DNA of 31,909 nucleotides from an uncultured Lachnospiraceae bacterium (lineage in GTDB: Bacteria; Bacillota; Clostridia; Lachnospirales; Lachnospiraceae), in NCBI GenBank assembly GCA_910586095.1, contig CAJUHQ010000028.1:1-31909 (forward strand), written 5' to 3'. The position numbers and the translations under genes are program-made. Below are positions 1 through 8,419 of this stretch, piece after piece. The first letter of the stretch is position 1; each line of letters begins with the position of its first letter. The notes under the pieces are model-generated. The model was not told the DNA's origin, ran no database searches, and was given only the letters and a program-made list of their open reading frames with translations.

Positions 1-726
1 CAATGCCTACTATTTGCAGACGGCGGTTTACTCGCTCTCGGTTGTAATATCTGGAATATGGCATTTTATGGATGTTTTATTGGAGCCTTCTTATGGAAAT
101 CTATCATAAAAAATGGCGCTTCCAAAAAAAAGATTGTGATCGCTTCTCTTCTTGGCTGTGTACTTACACTACAGCTTGGTTCATTCTCTGTCACTTTAGA
201 AACACTTGCGTCTGGAATCACTGCACTGCCATTTACAATTTTTGTGAGTGTTATGCAGCCAATACACCTGGCTATCGGCCTTGTAGAAGGACTCATCACT
301 GCCTCCGTGCTCTGTTTTATATATGAGGCTAGACCACAACTTTTATGGAGTATAGACACTACTCAGCAAAACAAAAAAACCATACTTTCGCTTCCAAAAA
401 CAATAGGTATCCTCGCTCTTCTTACCGGTTTAATTGGTGGTATCTTATCTTTGTTTGCCTCTGCATTTCCAGATGGCTTAGAATGGTCTCTTGAAAAGAT
501 CACAGGTTCAACCCAGCTAGAGGCAGCAGGTTCAATCTATGATACAACTGCCGCGATTCAGGAAACTACTGCACTGCTTCCTGACTATACTTTTAAGGGT
601 TCTGAGAGTATTGTTGGCACTTCATTTTCTGGTATTATAGGTGCTTTTGTTGTGTTGGTGGTCTGCATCGGCTGTTGTGGACTAGTTCGATTTTTTAAGA
701 GAAAGCGCATACAGGCAAATGAGTAG
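1..726 (+). CDS. cbiM: CbiM/NikM-type cobalt/nickel ECF transporter substrate-capture protein with PDGLE C-terminal domain (5' end cut by window edge)
   Basis: This is the membrane substrate-specificity component of an energy-coupling-factor importer for Co2+ or Ni2+. The reading frame is open from base 1, so the start lies outside the window; the first visible residues, LLFADGGLLALGCNIWNMA, match the conserved CbiM family core. Several hydrophobic helices follow. The C-terminal part has a PDGLEW motif (near position 460-480) and a last membrane helix ending in a basic tail, FFKRKR. This is the PDGLE domain, which in other systems is the separate CbiN/NikN protein, so M and N functions appear fused. 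The metal-binding N-terminal histidine segment is not visible. The stop codon overlaps the start of the CbiQ gene by 8 bases, so translation is probably coupled. Cobalt versus nickel cannot be decided from sequence. Confidence 0.9.
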   Translation, partial: QCLLFADGGLLALGCNIWNMAFYGCFIGAFLWKSIIKNGASKKKIVIASLLGCVLTLQLGSFSVTLETLASGITALPFTIFVSVMQPIHLAIGLVEGLITASVLCFIYEARPQLLWSIDTTQQNKKTILSLPKTIGILALLTGLIGGILSLFASAFPDGLEWSLEKITGSTQLEAAGSIYDTTAAIQETTALLPDYTFKGSESIVGTSFSGIIGAFVVLVVCIGCCGLVRFFKRKRIQANE

Positions 727-1519
727 ACTTTCACATACTTTGTATGAAATCCAGACAATTGATGAGATGGCACGACTTGACCGCTGGATCAATCGGATTC
801 ATCCACTGGTCAAGTTGTGTCTCACTCTTTTTTATATGATCCTAGTCGTTTCCTTTGAACCTGGAAATCTTATAGGACTTTTGGGGATGTTTGTCTACCC
901 TTTTTTGTTGTTTGGACTAGGGGATATTTCTATCAAAGATGCACTGTTCAAATTGCGAATCATTCTCCCACTTGTGTGTATAATAGGACTTTTCAATCCC
1001 TTTTTTGATCGCAAACCCGTCGCTGTTTTTGCAGGAATCTTTATCACAAGGGGAATGATCTCCTTTTGTACACTTTTACTCAAAGGAGTTTTTACAATAC
1101 TGTCCTCTTATCTGTTAATAGCAACCACTACTATTGAGGATCTTTGCTATGCCTTGCGGCTGCTCCATTTACCAAAACTATTTGTCACCCAAATTTTACT
1201 CATCCACCGATATCTTGTAGTTCTGTTATCAGAAGCTAATCGCATCACACAAGCCTATTTACTGCGTGCTCCCAAACAGACAGGAATCCATTATAAAGTA
1301 TGGGGAACTCTTATAGGACAATTATTACTTCGTAGTATGGATAGAGCCACTGAATTGTATCAGAGTATGTGTCTTAGAGGATATGTTGGAGAATTTTACT
1401 ATGGAAATAAAAAACACCTTACTAGGTGGGATTTTTTGTATTTTCTTATAGGTGGTGTTATCATTTCTCTATTTCGTATTTTTCCAGTGTTTGAAATTGT
1501 TGGTCGTTTATTTATATAG
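719..1519 (+). CDS. cbiQ: CbiQ-type energy-coupling factor transmembrane protein
   Basis: This is the transmembrane coupling (T) component that links CbiM to the ATPase. The 266-residue protein is of normal family length and has multiple hydrophobic helices (about residues 30-65, 80-140 and 235-265). The cytoplasmic coupling segment contains the family's A-R-G-like signatures, seen here as YLLRAP (about residues 180-185) and SMCLRGY (about residues 217-223). It starts inside the last codons of cbiM (8-base overlap) and is followed after about 50 bases by the ATPase gene, giving the usual M-Q-O order. The ribosome binding site is weak (AGGCAA), which fits translational coupling to cbiM. Confidence 0.92.
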   Translation: MSRLSHTLYEIQTIDEMARLDRWINRIHPLVKLCLTLFYMILVVSFEPGNLIGLLGMFVYPFLLFGLGDISIKDALFKLRIILPLVCIIGLFNPFFDRKPVAVFAGIFITRGMISFCTLLLKGVFTILSSYLLIATTTIEDLCYALRLLHLPKLFVTQILLIHRYLVVLLSEANRITQAYLLRAPKQTGIHYKVWGTLIGQLLLRSMDRATELYQSMCLRGYVGEFYYGNKKHLTRWDFLYFLIGGVIISLFRIFPVFEIVGRLFI

Positions 1520-1571
1520 CCCAATTGGTATGTTTGGCTTAGCCAGACAGAAAGGTGTTGGTTTACATTGT

Positions 1572-2321
1572 ATGAATACTCCTATTATTGAAGTCAAGTC
1601 TCTTTCTTTTGCATATGAACAAACGCTTCCTATCTTAAAGGCAATCTCTTTTACTGCTCAAAAAGGAGAATCTATAGGCTTAGTTGGCGCAAATGGTGCA
1701 GGAAAATCTACTCTTTTGAAACTTCTAGTTGGACTAGAATTTCCTACACAGGGCACTATTTCTATGATAAATCTCTCCTTAAATAAAAAAAATCTTCCAC
1801 TCATTCGACAAAAAACAGGCTATGTATTTCAGGATTCCAACAGTCAGCTTTTTATGTCAAATATCTATGAAGACGTATCATTCGCCCCTAGAAATTATCT
1901 TCTGTCTCAAGAAGAAGTTGATGTTCGCGTAAAAGCAGCTTTAACACAAGTACAGCTTTGGGAGCTGAAAGACAAGCAAATCTATAAGCTCTCAGGAGGC
2001 GAAAAAAAGCTCGCATCGATTGCAACCATTCTATCTATGAATCCTGATATTATCTTAATGGATGAGCCTTCCGCTGCTCTTGACCCTAAAAATCGAAGAA
2101 ACCTGATCCATATTTTGAATGAACTTCCTCAAACAAAATTAATTGCCTCACATGATTTAGATTTTATTTTAGATACTTGCAGTCGCGTTATCTTGTTGTC
2201 ACATGGTTCACTCGTCGCAGATGGCGCTGCTTGTGAAATTCTTGTCAATCGTGCTCTTTTAGAAGAAAATTCCTTGGAACTTCCACTGTCCTTTACAAGA
2301 ACTTATCAACCGCCGCTTTAA
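1572..2321 (+). CDS. cbiO: CbiO-type cobalt/nickel ECF transporter ATPase
   Basis: This is the ABC ATPase that powers the CbiMQO importer. Counting from the ATG at 1572 (249 residues), Walker A is GANGAGKST (residues 39-47), the Q-loop is YVFQDSNSQLF, the ABC signature is LSGGEKK (about 139) and Walker B is IILMDEP (about 160), followed by an SHD switch histidine. The frame is open further upstream to 1452, but that part overlaps cbiQ and has no ATPase homology. The start at 1572 puts AAAGGTG about 15 bases upstream, a loose site, so 1530 is an alternative start. The 3' end overlaps the convergent CsoR-like gene by 29 bases. Confidence 0.92.
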   Translation: MNTPIIEVKSLSFAYEQTLPILKAISFTAQKGESIGLVGANGAGKSTLLKLLVGLEFPTQGTISMINLSLNKKNLPLIRQKTGYVFQDSNSQLFMSNIYEDVSFAPRNYLLSQEEVDVRVKAALTQVQLWELKDKQIYKLSGGEKKLASIATILSMNPDIILMDEPSAALDPKNRRNLIHILNELPQTKLIASHDLDFILDTCSRVILLSHGSLVADGAACEILVNRALLEENSLELPLSFTRTYQPPL

Positions 2322-2598
2322 GCTCTTCAATCGCCTTTGTATCATTGTCTCTCACAGCATCCACAATACAATGATCCATGTGATCCTTTAAAATCACGCG
2401 GCTTACTCCGCTAATTGCGGACTTTACTGCTGCGAGCTGTATAAGAACTTCACTGCAATCCCTATCATTTTCCACCATCGTTTTGATGGATTCCATATGC
2501 CCTATAATCTTTGCCATCCGATTTAGTACAGCTTTGGTGTGCGCATGTGTATGTGCATGCATATGTTCCTCTTGTGTACCTTTTTTCTCCTCTTTCAC
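2293..2598 (-). CDS. CsoR/RcnR-family (DUF156) metal-sensing transcriptional repressor with His-rich N-terminus
   Basis: This is a small all-helical DNA-binding repressor of the CsoR/RcnR/FrmR family, which releases DNA when it binds metal (or, in FrmR, formaldehyde). From the start chosen here, the metal-site residues are Cys48, His73 and Cys77 (in RDCSEVL and KDHMDHC). This Cys-His-x3-Cys spacing matches the Cu(I) sensor CsoR better than the Ni/Co sensor RcnR, which has His in the last position. A His-rich stretch, HMHAHTHAHTK, precedes the family domain and may bind metal. The GTG at 2598 was chosen because GGGGG lies five bases upstream. An ATG at 2610 and another at 2562 (AGAGGA four bases upstream) are alternatives. 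The gene is convergent with cbiO and follows hemW on the same strand after 84 bases with no clear terminator. Family is clear; the metal is uncertain. Confidence 0.82.
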   Translation of the reverse strand: MKEEKKGTQEEHMHAHTHAHTKAVLNRMAKIIGHMESIKTMVENDRDCSEVLIQLAAVKSAISGVSRVILKDHMDHCIVDAVRDNDTKAIEELKAAVDKFL

Positions 2599-2682
2599 AA
2601 TAACCCCCATATCGTAGCAAAGTTGCGACTCCAATCCGAATGAGAAACGCCAAAATATTCCCTTAAGATCTCCATCACGACA

Positions 2683-3840
2683 TCACAATAAAAAATCTGC
2701 AAACACTACATTGCTCACATCAATTCCTGCATCCGTTAATAAAATATAATCTCCTTGTTGCATCAGCATACCGCGCGCAATCCACTTTTGCAAAATACCC
2801 CCATAAATCACATCCATACTTATCCCAAAACTCTCTAAAAATTCCTGTTTTGATACCCCACACATCATGCGAAGTCCTAAAAACATAAATTCTTCCATTT
2901 GATCTCTCTGCGAGAGTTGCTGTACTTGTGTTTTTATTGCGGGATACTCCTCAAGATACGTTCTCATGTCTTCTGTGTTGCTCCATCGCTTACATTCCAC
3001 CGTTGACGATGCCCCTAACCCAAATCCCACAAAATCTGATATATGTCTTATACCCCTCTGCCAATAAATTTCATTGTGTTTACATGCATAACCTGCACGT
3101 GCATAATTAGAAATCTCATACCGACAAAAACCACATGCTGCGAGCAACGATTTTGTTTCTTGATACATCTGTCTATCAATGTCCTCATCTGGCACGCTAG
3201 GATACTCTTCTAATTTGTCATAAAGGTGAGTCCCTTCCTCTATAATCAAACTGTAGGCAGAAATATGCTCTGGCCTTAGTGCAAGCACCTGTTGAAGCGT
3301 CTGTCTCCAACTTATCAAAGTTTGCCCTGGTAAGGCACACATTAAATCAATATTGATATTGTCAAAGCCCGCCGCGCGCGCCCACGTATATGTCTGCAAG
3401 AAATCCTCGTAACTATGAATACGTCCTAATCGCTGCAATTCCTCATTGTTGGCAGACTGTACACCAATGCTCAATCTATTTACTCCAGCTTTTCTTAACT
3501 TTTGAAGTTTTTTGTACGAAGCGGTTTTAGGATTGAGCTCTAATGTAATTTCTGCTGCGCTGTCAAGACAATATTGTTCTCTGATACAATTTAATAGGGC
3601 TTCAATTTCTTCTGCTTCAAGCAAAGAGGGCGTTCCCCCACCAAAAAATATAGTTTTAATCGTTCGATTGATATACTGTTTTGATTCTTTGAATATTTCT
3701 TGTTTGAGTGCTTCTATATACTGATGTTGTATCTGACGCGAGGCAGGTGCCGACAAAAAATCGCAGTATACACATTTTTGTACACAGAATGGAATATGAA
3801 TGTACATGCCCATACCACGACCATTTTCTTTACTTTCCAT
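2683..3840 (-). CDS. hemW: HemW-type radical SAM protein (oxygen-independent coproporphyrinogen oxidase-like, heme chaperone family)
   Basis: This is a radical S-adenosylmethionine protein. The 4Fe-4S motif is Cys19-x3-Cys23-x2-Cys26 followed by D-F. The Phe two residues after the last Cys is typical of HemW; true HemN coproporphyrinogen dehydrogenase has a fourth Cys there. The glycine-rich SAM motif FFGGGTPSLL follows at about residues 65-75, and a HemN C-terminal domain occupies the last third. In other bacteria HemW binds heme and is thought to deliver it to proteins, not to make porphyrin. The 385-residue length is normal. The start codon overlaps the end of lepA by 11 bases, so the pair is probably translationally coupled, a linkage common in Firmicutes. 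An internal ATG at 3813 is an alternative start just before MGMYIHIPFC. Confidence 0.93.
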   Translation of the reverse strand: MESKENGRGMGMYIHIPFCVQKCVYCDFLSAPASRQIQHQYIEALKQEIFKESKQYINRTIKTIFFGGGTPSLLEAEEIEALLNCIREQYCLDSAAEITLELNPKTASYKKLQKLRKAGVNRLSIGVQSANNEELQRLGRIHSYEDFLQTYTWARAAGFDNINIDLMCALPGQTLISWRQTLQQVLALRPEHISAYSLIIEEGTHLYDKLEEYPSVPDEDIDRQMYQETKSLLAACGFCRYEISNYARAGYACKHNEIYWQRGIRHISDFVGFGLGASSTVECKRWSNTEDMRTYLEEYPAIKTQVQQLSQRDQMEEFMFLGLRMMCGVSKQEFLESFGISMDVIYGGILQKWIARGMLMQQGDYILLTDAGIDVSNVVFADFLL

Positions 3841-5647
3841 CGTCTAATTTTAAGACTGACATAAATGCTTTCTGCGGAATCTCTACATTTCCAATCTGCC
3901 GCATACGCTTTTTGCCTTCTTTTTGCTTTTCCAAAAGCTTCTTTTTACGCGTGATGTCACCGCCATAACACTTGGCAAGAACATCCTTTCTCATCGCTTT
4001 TACCGTTTCACGCGCAATCACTTTGCCCCCTACTGCTGCCTGTATGGGGATCTCAAACAGATGCCGTGGAATCTCTTCTTTTAGCTTCTCACACATTTTG
4101 CGTCCACGCTCATAGGCTGATGATTTGTGCACAATAAAGGATAATGCATCCACTTCCTCTTTGTTAATAAGAATATCTAACTTCACAAGTTCTGACTGTT
4201 CATAACCTTTGATATCATAATCAAATGATGCATAGCCACGAGAGCGCGATTTCAGCGCATCAAAAAAGTCGTAAATAATTTCATTTAATGGAAGTTCATA
4301 CTTTAATAATGCTCTTGTTTCCTCCACATACTCCATGCCAAGATAACGTCCACGCCGCTCCTGGCACAATTCCATAATAGGGCCAATAAACTCCGTCGTC
4401 ACCATAATCTCTGCGCGCACAATTGGCTCTTCCATATACTCAATCTCTGATGGATCTGGCAAGTTCGAAGGATTGGTAAGCTCTATTATATCCCCGCTTG
4501 TTTTATAGACTTTGTATACAACACCAGGCGCCGTTGTCACAAGATCCAAATTATACTCTCGCTCTAGACGCTCCTGTATGATCTCGAGATGCAACAATCC
4601 TAAAAATCCACACCGAAATCCAAATCCCAACGCAATGGATGTCTCTGGCTCATAAAATAAAGAGGCATCGTTAAGCTGTAACTTTTCCAGTGCATCCCTT
4701 AAATCAGGATATTTGGCTCCATCTGCTGGATACAAACCACAATACACCATAGATTGTACTTTTTTGTAGCCAGGTAGTGGCTCTGCGCAGGGTCTTGCCG
4801 CATCTGTGATGGTATCTCCCACTGCGGTGTCCTTTACATTTTTAATAGAAGCTGTGAGATATCCCACCATTCCTGCTGTCAATTCCTCACATGGAATAAA
4901 TTGCCCAGCTCCAAAATATCCTACTTCCACAACATCAGCCATTGCTCCTGTTGCCATCATTTTGATAGTGGTTCCTTTAGATACTGTTCCCTCCATAATG
5001 CGACAAAACACAATGACTCCCTTATACGAATCATATACAGAATCAAAGATTAGAGCCTGCAAAGGACTGTCTGCATTTCCTCCAGGTGCCGGTATCTTTG
5101 TAATAATAGCCTCGAGAACTTCTTCAATTCCAATACCATTTTTGGCAGAGATCAGCGGCGCATCTTGTGCTTCAATACCTATAACGTCCTCAATCTCATT
5201 TTTTACCCAGTCTGGACGCGCACTAGGAAGGTCAATCTTGTTGATGACAGGAAACACATCCAAATTGTGATCGAGTGCTAGATATACATTTGCAAGAGTT
5301 TGTGCCTCAATTCCTTGAGCTGCATCTACTACAAGAATAGCCCCATCACATGCTGCTAGCGAACGGCTTACTTCATAATTAAAATCTACATGACCAGGCG
5401 TATCAATCAAATTAAAAATATATTCATTTCCATCTTGTGCCTTATACACTGTGCGCACAGTCTGCGCCTTGATCGTAATGCCGCGCTCCCGCTCAAGCTC
5501 CATATTATCAAGAACCTGATCCTGCATCTCGCGGTTAGTCAACAACCCTGTCTTCTCTATAATCCTGTCTGCAAGTGTAGATTTTCCATGATCGATATGT
5601 GCTACAATGCAGAAATTTCTAATTCTGCTTTGGTCTATCTGTGACAT
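3830..5647 (-). CDS. lepA: Elongation factor 4 (LepA), ribosomal back-translocase GTPase
   Basis: This is a ribosome-associated translational GTPase related to EF-G, implicated in back-translocation and 30S biogenesis. The G1 motif AHIDHGKST lies at residues 16-24, G2 is RERGIT, G3 is DTPGH and G4 is NKID. The EF-G-like domains follow, then the LepA-specific C-terminus, which is basic and ends GNVEIPQKAFMSVLK. At 605 residues it has the usual length. The frame is open to 5719, but the ATG at 5647 has GGAGGA four to five bases upstream and gives the standard N-terminus MSQIDQSRIRNFCIVAH, so it was chosen. A strong promoter lies just upstream (5753-5782). hemW follows with an overlap. Confidence 0.97.
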   Translation of the reverse strand: MSQIDQSRIRNFCIVAHIDHGKSTLADRIIEKTGLLTNREMQDQVLDNMELERERGITIKAQTVRTVYKAQDGNEYIFNLIDTPGHVDFNYEVSRSLAACDGAILVVDAAQGIEAQTLANVYLALDHNLDVFPVINKIDLPSARPDWVKNEIEDVIGIEAQDAPLISAKNGIGIEEVLEAIITKIPAPGGNADSPLQALIFDSVYDSYKGVIVFCRIMEGTVSKGTTIKMMATGAMADVVEVGYFGAGQFIPCEELTAGMVGYLTASIKNVKDTAVGDTITDAARPCAEPLPGYKKVQSMVYCGLYPADGAKYPDLRDALEKLQLNDASLFYEPETSIALGFGFRCGFLGLLHLEIIQERLEREYNLDLVTTAPGVVYKVYKTSGDIIELTNPSNLPDPSEIEYMEEPIVRAEIMVTTEFIGPIMELCQERRGRYLGMEYVEETRALLKYELPLNEIIYDFFDALKSRSRGYASFDYDIKGYEQSELVKLDILINKEEVDALSFIVHKSSAYERGRKMCEKLKEEIPRHLFEIPIQAAVGGKVIARETVKAMRKDVLAKCYGGDITRKKKLLEKQKEGKKRMRQIGNVEIPQKAFMSVLKLDDGK

Positions 5648-5752
5648 AATTTCCTCCATGCTCTGTGAATGTCCCCTCACAATTCTCATTTCTTGTTTTA
5701 TTACTACATCAGGAAACAAAATATTGTGTGTACATTGTAAGTTTATTTGATG

Positions 5753-5782
5753 ATTATAGCACAGACTTCACATCATTGTCCA
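5753..5782 (-). promoter_or_regulatory. Sigma-A-type promoter of lepA-hemW
   Basis: On the minus strand there is a TATAAT -10 box (5753-5758) preceded by TGC, an extended -10, and a -35 box TGGACA (5777-5782) with an 18-base spacer. Five of six -35 bases match the consensus. Transcription would begin near 5746, about 100 bases before the lepA start at 5647. No riboswitch-like structure is evident in this leader. Confidence 0.7.
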
Positions 5783-5942
5783 TACACCTTTGTTTTTTGA
5801 ATTTTTCATTTTTCTCACTTGTGCTCTGTGCATACTGACATCATTCAAATGAACACCTAATCAATCAAGTAGGCGACTTTTCCTACTGGCTGCGTGCTCG
5901 TGCGCCGCATAGCGGCATATTTTTCTACATAGGGCTGTGCAT

Positions 5943-5977
5943 AAAAAAGGGCTACAGACTATTCTGATCTGCACCCC
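5943..5977 (-). terminator. Rho-independent terminator of the potABCD operon
   Basis: Read on the minus strand, GGGGTGCAGA (5968-5977) pairs with TCTGTAGCCC (5949-5958), with one mismatch and one G-T pair, around a nine-base loop. A TTTTTT run (5943-5948) follows directly. It lies about 80 bases past the potD stop codon and upstream of the lepA promoter. Elsewhere in the gene-free stretch 5783-6053 there are two further small inverted repeats (AGTAGG/CCTACT near 5870-5890, GCCGC-ATA-GCGGC near 5912-5926) and the hairpin pair at 6012-6058. No coding potential was recognised there. Confidence 0.7.
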
Positions 5978-6011
5978 TAATAAACGATAGGAAAAGTAAA
6001 GGACAACTTTC

Positions 6012-6058
6012 ATAGTATGGATGGCCATACGGCCTGAAATGATATATGGCATTTCAGG
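6012..6058 (-). repeat. Two adjacent hairpins at the potD 3' end
   Basis: CCTGAAATG (6033-6041) and CATTTCAGG (6050-6058) form a perfect 9-base-pair inverted repeat that includes the potD stop codon (6054-6056). Directly beside it lies GTATGG/CCATAC (about 6015-6030) with a four-base loop. Neither is followed by a T-run, so they look like mRNA 3'-end stabilising structures, not the terminator itself, which lies further on at 5943-5977. The role is inferred. Confidence 0.45.
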
Positions 6059-7604
6059 AATTGCATGTTGCAAGTTTACTTTTAAAATATACTGTTCGCA
6101 ATAGCACAAGTATTGCTACAAGCACTGCTATCCATACACCAACAGGCACATCATAAATATCAAAACATCTGACATTGATCCACATTTGGTTGATCGCCTT
6201 GTTTGCATCTGCGTCAAAATATCGCATAACAGCCGACCGATCTATGATTTCCTGCGGCGGATATTGTGCATACAATTGTCTTCCAATCTGGCTGGCATCC
6301 ACGTCCACTATATAGTCTGCATCGGCATTGTCACCACTAAAAAAATAACCAACAGGATACTCGATAGAGTCTTCTACATCCTCCTGTGCCTCATAACACC
6401 ATTTGAGATATTCATAGATTGTCGCATCCTCTCTATTACCCGCAATCGAGGAGGTATATCCAATATAATACATATTTCTAACAGCGCTGTCTGTGCGCGA
6501 CATATAATTGACAAATGCCTCTGCTGCATGTTGTTTATCCGCATCTTTACCTATGCCATTTTGAAGCATAACCCAACCATCAAACCAAAGATTTGTGCTT
6601 TCCTTAGGGACTGCAAACTTCAATTCAAAATCATCCTCGTCTGCCTGATCCATTGCATAGACTGCATCTCCTGACCACTGATAATTTGCTACAATTTTCC
6701 CTGTAATCATATCTGCTTTTCCACTGTCTGTCTCCAGTGAATATACATTGTCCATCAAAAGATCTAAAAGTTCTTGCGCTTGTTCAATCGTTGTAGGACT
6801 TACATCATTCATCAAATCTTCAAGTCGTTCATGATAATCTGACGCAGCCAAAAACGCTTCGTCTGTAAGCACATCTGCTTTTAAAATCCCAAGCGCTGCA
6901 AAATAGGAATCTCTAACATTATCCTTTAACGTGACTTGTCTATTAAACTTTGGATTGCCAAATACACTCCAAGTAGATGCTTCCTCTTCTGTCATCAGTT
7001 CAGGGTTGTATAAAACTCCTGTGATCCCCCACATATATCCAGCGGCATATTTTGCCCAATTCTCACCATTAATCTCATTTGTGGCAAGTGTTTTATAAAT
7101 AAATGGCGACACATTGTTAATATAATAATTATATGGGTTATCACGATTATAAAATTCTTCCGAGTAAGGACAAAGCTTGTCTTCTGCCATCAATTTCATA
7201 ATCATATATTCGGATGGGCAAATCAAATCATAGGTATCTCCCATTGTAAGTTGATTGTACAAATCTTCATTGGTTCCAAAACAAGAATACTCCACATGTA
7301 CTTCTCTGCCATATGTTTCCTGATACCATTCTTCAAAGTCATTATAGATTGGCTGTTCTCCAAATATTACAGTACCATTCTCAAGCTCTATTATTTCCTC
7401 TTCATCCCACTCCCCAAGATCTATATACTCTTCCCAGTTGCACACACGAAGTACAATAGGCTTCTCCTTTTGATTCGTTTGATCTGCTGCCTTTACATAT
7501 CCTATTCCATTTCCTATACTGCCCTGCCCTTGCCAAACCTCTATCATGAGGATTGTGAGAGCAAGGCACTGCACAAGTCTGTACATTTTTCGCATCCTTT
7601 TCAT
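6054..7604 (-). CDS. potD: Spermidine/putrescine ABC transporter substrate-binding protein PotD, with C-terminal membrane anchor
   Basis: This is the extracellular polyamine-binding protein of the PotABCD importer. The mature part begins with the family motif VLRVCNWEEYI and has typical PotD segments such as DLICPSEYMIMKLM and YMWGITGVLYNP. The N-terminus (MKRMRKMYRLVQCLALTILMI) looks like a signal sequence, but no clear lipobox follows. Instead a hydrophobic helix, VPVGVWIAVLVAILVLLRTVYF, sits near the C-terminus followed by a short basic tail, suggesting C-terminal anchoring. At 516 residues it is much longer than the usual 340-360, with acidic insertions such as EWDEEEIIELENG. The ATG at 7604 was chosen because GGGGGT lies seven bases upstream; the frame is open to a TTG at 7640 without a ribosome site. 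It is the last gene of the operon, 32 bases after potC. Confidence 0.9.
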   Translation of the reverse strand: MKRMRKMYRLVQCLALTILMIEVWQGQGSIGNGIGYVKAADQTNQKEKPIVLRVCNWEEYIDLGEWDEEEIIELENGTVIFGEQPIYNDFEEWYQETYGREVHVEYSCFGTNEDLYNQLTMGDTYDLICPSEYMIMKLMAEDKLCPYSEEFYNRDNPYNYYINNVSPFIYKTLATNEINGENWAKYAAGYMWGITGVLYNPELMTEEEASTWSVFGNPKFNRQVTLKDNVRDSYFAALGILKADVLTDEAFLAASDYHERLEDLMNDVSPTTIEQAQELLDLLMDNVYSLETDSGKADMITGKIVANYQWSGDAVYAMDQADEDDFELKFAVPKESTNLWFDGWVMLQNGIGKDADKQHAAEAFVNYMSRTDSAVRNMYYIGYTSSIAGNREDATIYEYLKWCYEAQEDVEDSIEYPVGYFFSGDNADADYIVDVDASQIGRQLYAQYPPQEIIDRSAVMRYFDADANKAINQMWINVRCFDIYDVPVGVWIAVLVAILVLLRTVYFKSKLATCNS

Positions 7605-7636
7605 CCATATACCCCCTGTGTATCTTATATTGTCAA

Positions 7637-8419
7637 TCAATTGTTTTTGTTTTTTTCAGCCATATTCATCATTGCTACCACCACAATCACCACGACAAAT
7701 ATAATTGTTGAAAGTGCCCAAAGTGCTGTCTTAATATTTGTCTGAGAACCACGAGTGGCATTGACCACATAAGTACTAATCGTGTCAAATGTTGCAGGCT
7801 TTGTGTAACTAGTGATAAAATAATCATCCAACGACAGTGTGACAGCCAATGCAAAACCTGAAATCACACCTGGAAAAATCTGCGGAAGTATGACACGTCG
7901 CAATGCCATTGCAGGTGATGCGCCAAGATCGAGTGCCGCCTCATATAAACTATTGTCCATTTGTTTTAGTTTCGGAACAACAGACAAGTATACAAAAGGA
8001 GATTCTAGAACCACATGACCAATCAACAGCGATATGAAGCTACTTTTATCTACACCACACACACCAATCAACAGAACACACAATGAAAATGCTGTCACTA
8101 CCTCAGCATTTACTACTGGTACTTGATTGAGTGCCCCTACAACAATATTTCCAAAACGCTTGGAATAAAATACACCCATCGCGCCGAGTGTGCCGAGTAA
8201 AGTTGAAATCATAGCCGATAAAAAGGCTAAAAACAGCGTGCCCACAATCATTTCACGAAGCTCAGGCTTAGTAAATAGCGTCACATAATTTTGTAGGGAA
8301 AAACCATGTATAGCTCCTATATTAGCAGAATCTGTAAAACTATATACTGCCAATATTAAGATTGGCAAATACATCAACAGAATCATAAGTCCTAGAAAAG
8401 CCGCACAAACTTTTTTCAT
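7637..8419 (-). CDS. potC: Spermidine/putrescine ABC transporter permease PotC
   Basis: This is an inner-membrane permease of the polyamine importer. The 260-residue protein has six predicted helices and the binding-protein-dependent permease (EAA) loop, here YEAALDLGASPAMALRRVILPQIFPG at about residues 158-183, which contacts PotA. The segment SLDDYFITSY after the loop is characteristic of PotC. It overlaps potB by four bases (ATGA), so translation is coupled. Confidence 0.94.
   Translation of the reverse strand: MKKVCAAFLGLMILLMYLPILILAVYSFTDSANIGAIHGFSLQNYVTLFTKPELREMIVGTLFLAFLSAMISTLLGTLGAMGVFYSKRFGNIVVGALNQVPVVNAEVVTAFSLCVLLIGVCGVDKSSFISLLIGHVVLESPFVYLSVVPKLKQMDNSLYEAALDLGASPAMALRRVILPQIFPGVISGFALAVTLSLDDYFITSYTKPATFDTISTYVVNATRGSQTNIKTALWALSTIIFVVVIVVVAMMNMAEKNKNN

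Noticed and set aside
5783..6053. Small structured RNA (6S, SRP or RNase P type) between lepA and potD
   Set aside because: Several hairpins exist, but none of the conserved core sequences of those RNAs is present; one hairpin is explained as the pot terminator.
5861..6109. Small minus-strand open frame over the end of potD and the gene-free gap
   Set aside because: It runs through the hairpins and terminator, has no ribosome site, and its protein looks like no family.
7251..7745. Plus-strand open frame opposite potD/potC
   Set aside because: It is an antisense shadow of two clear genes, with biased hydrophobic composition and no ribosome site.
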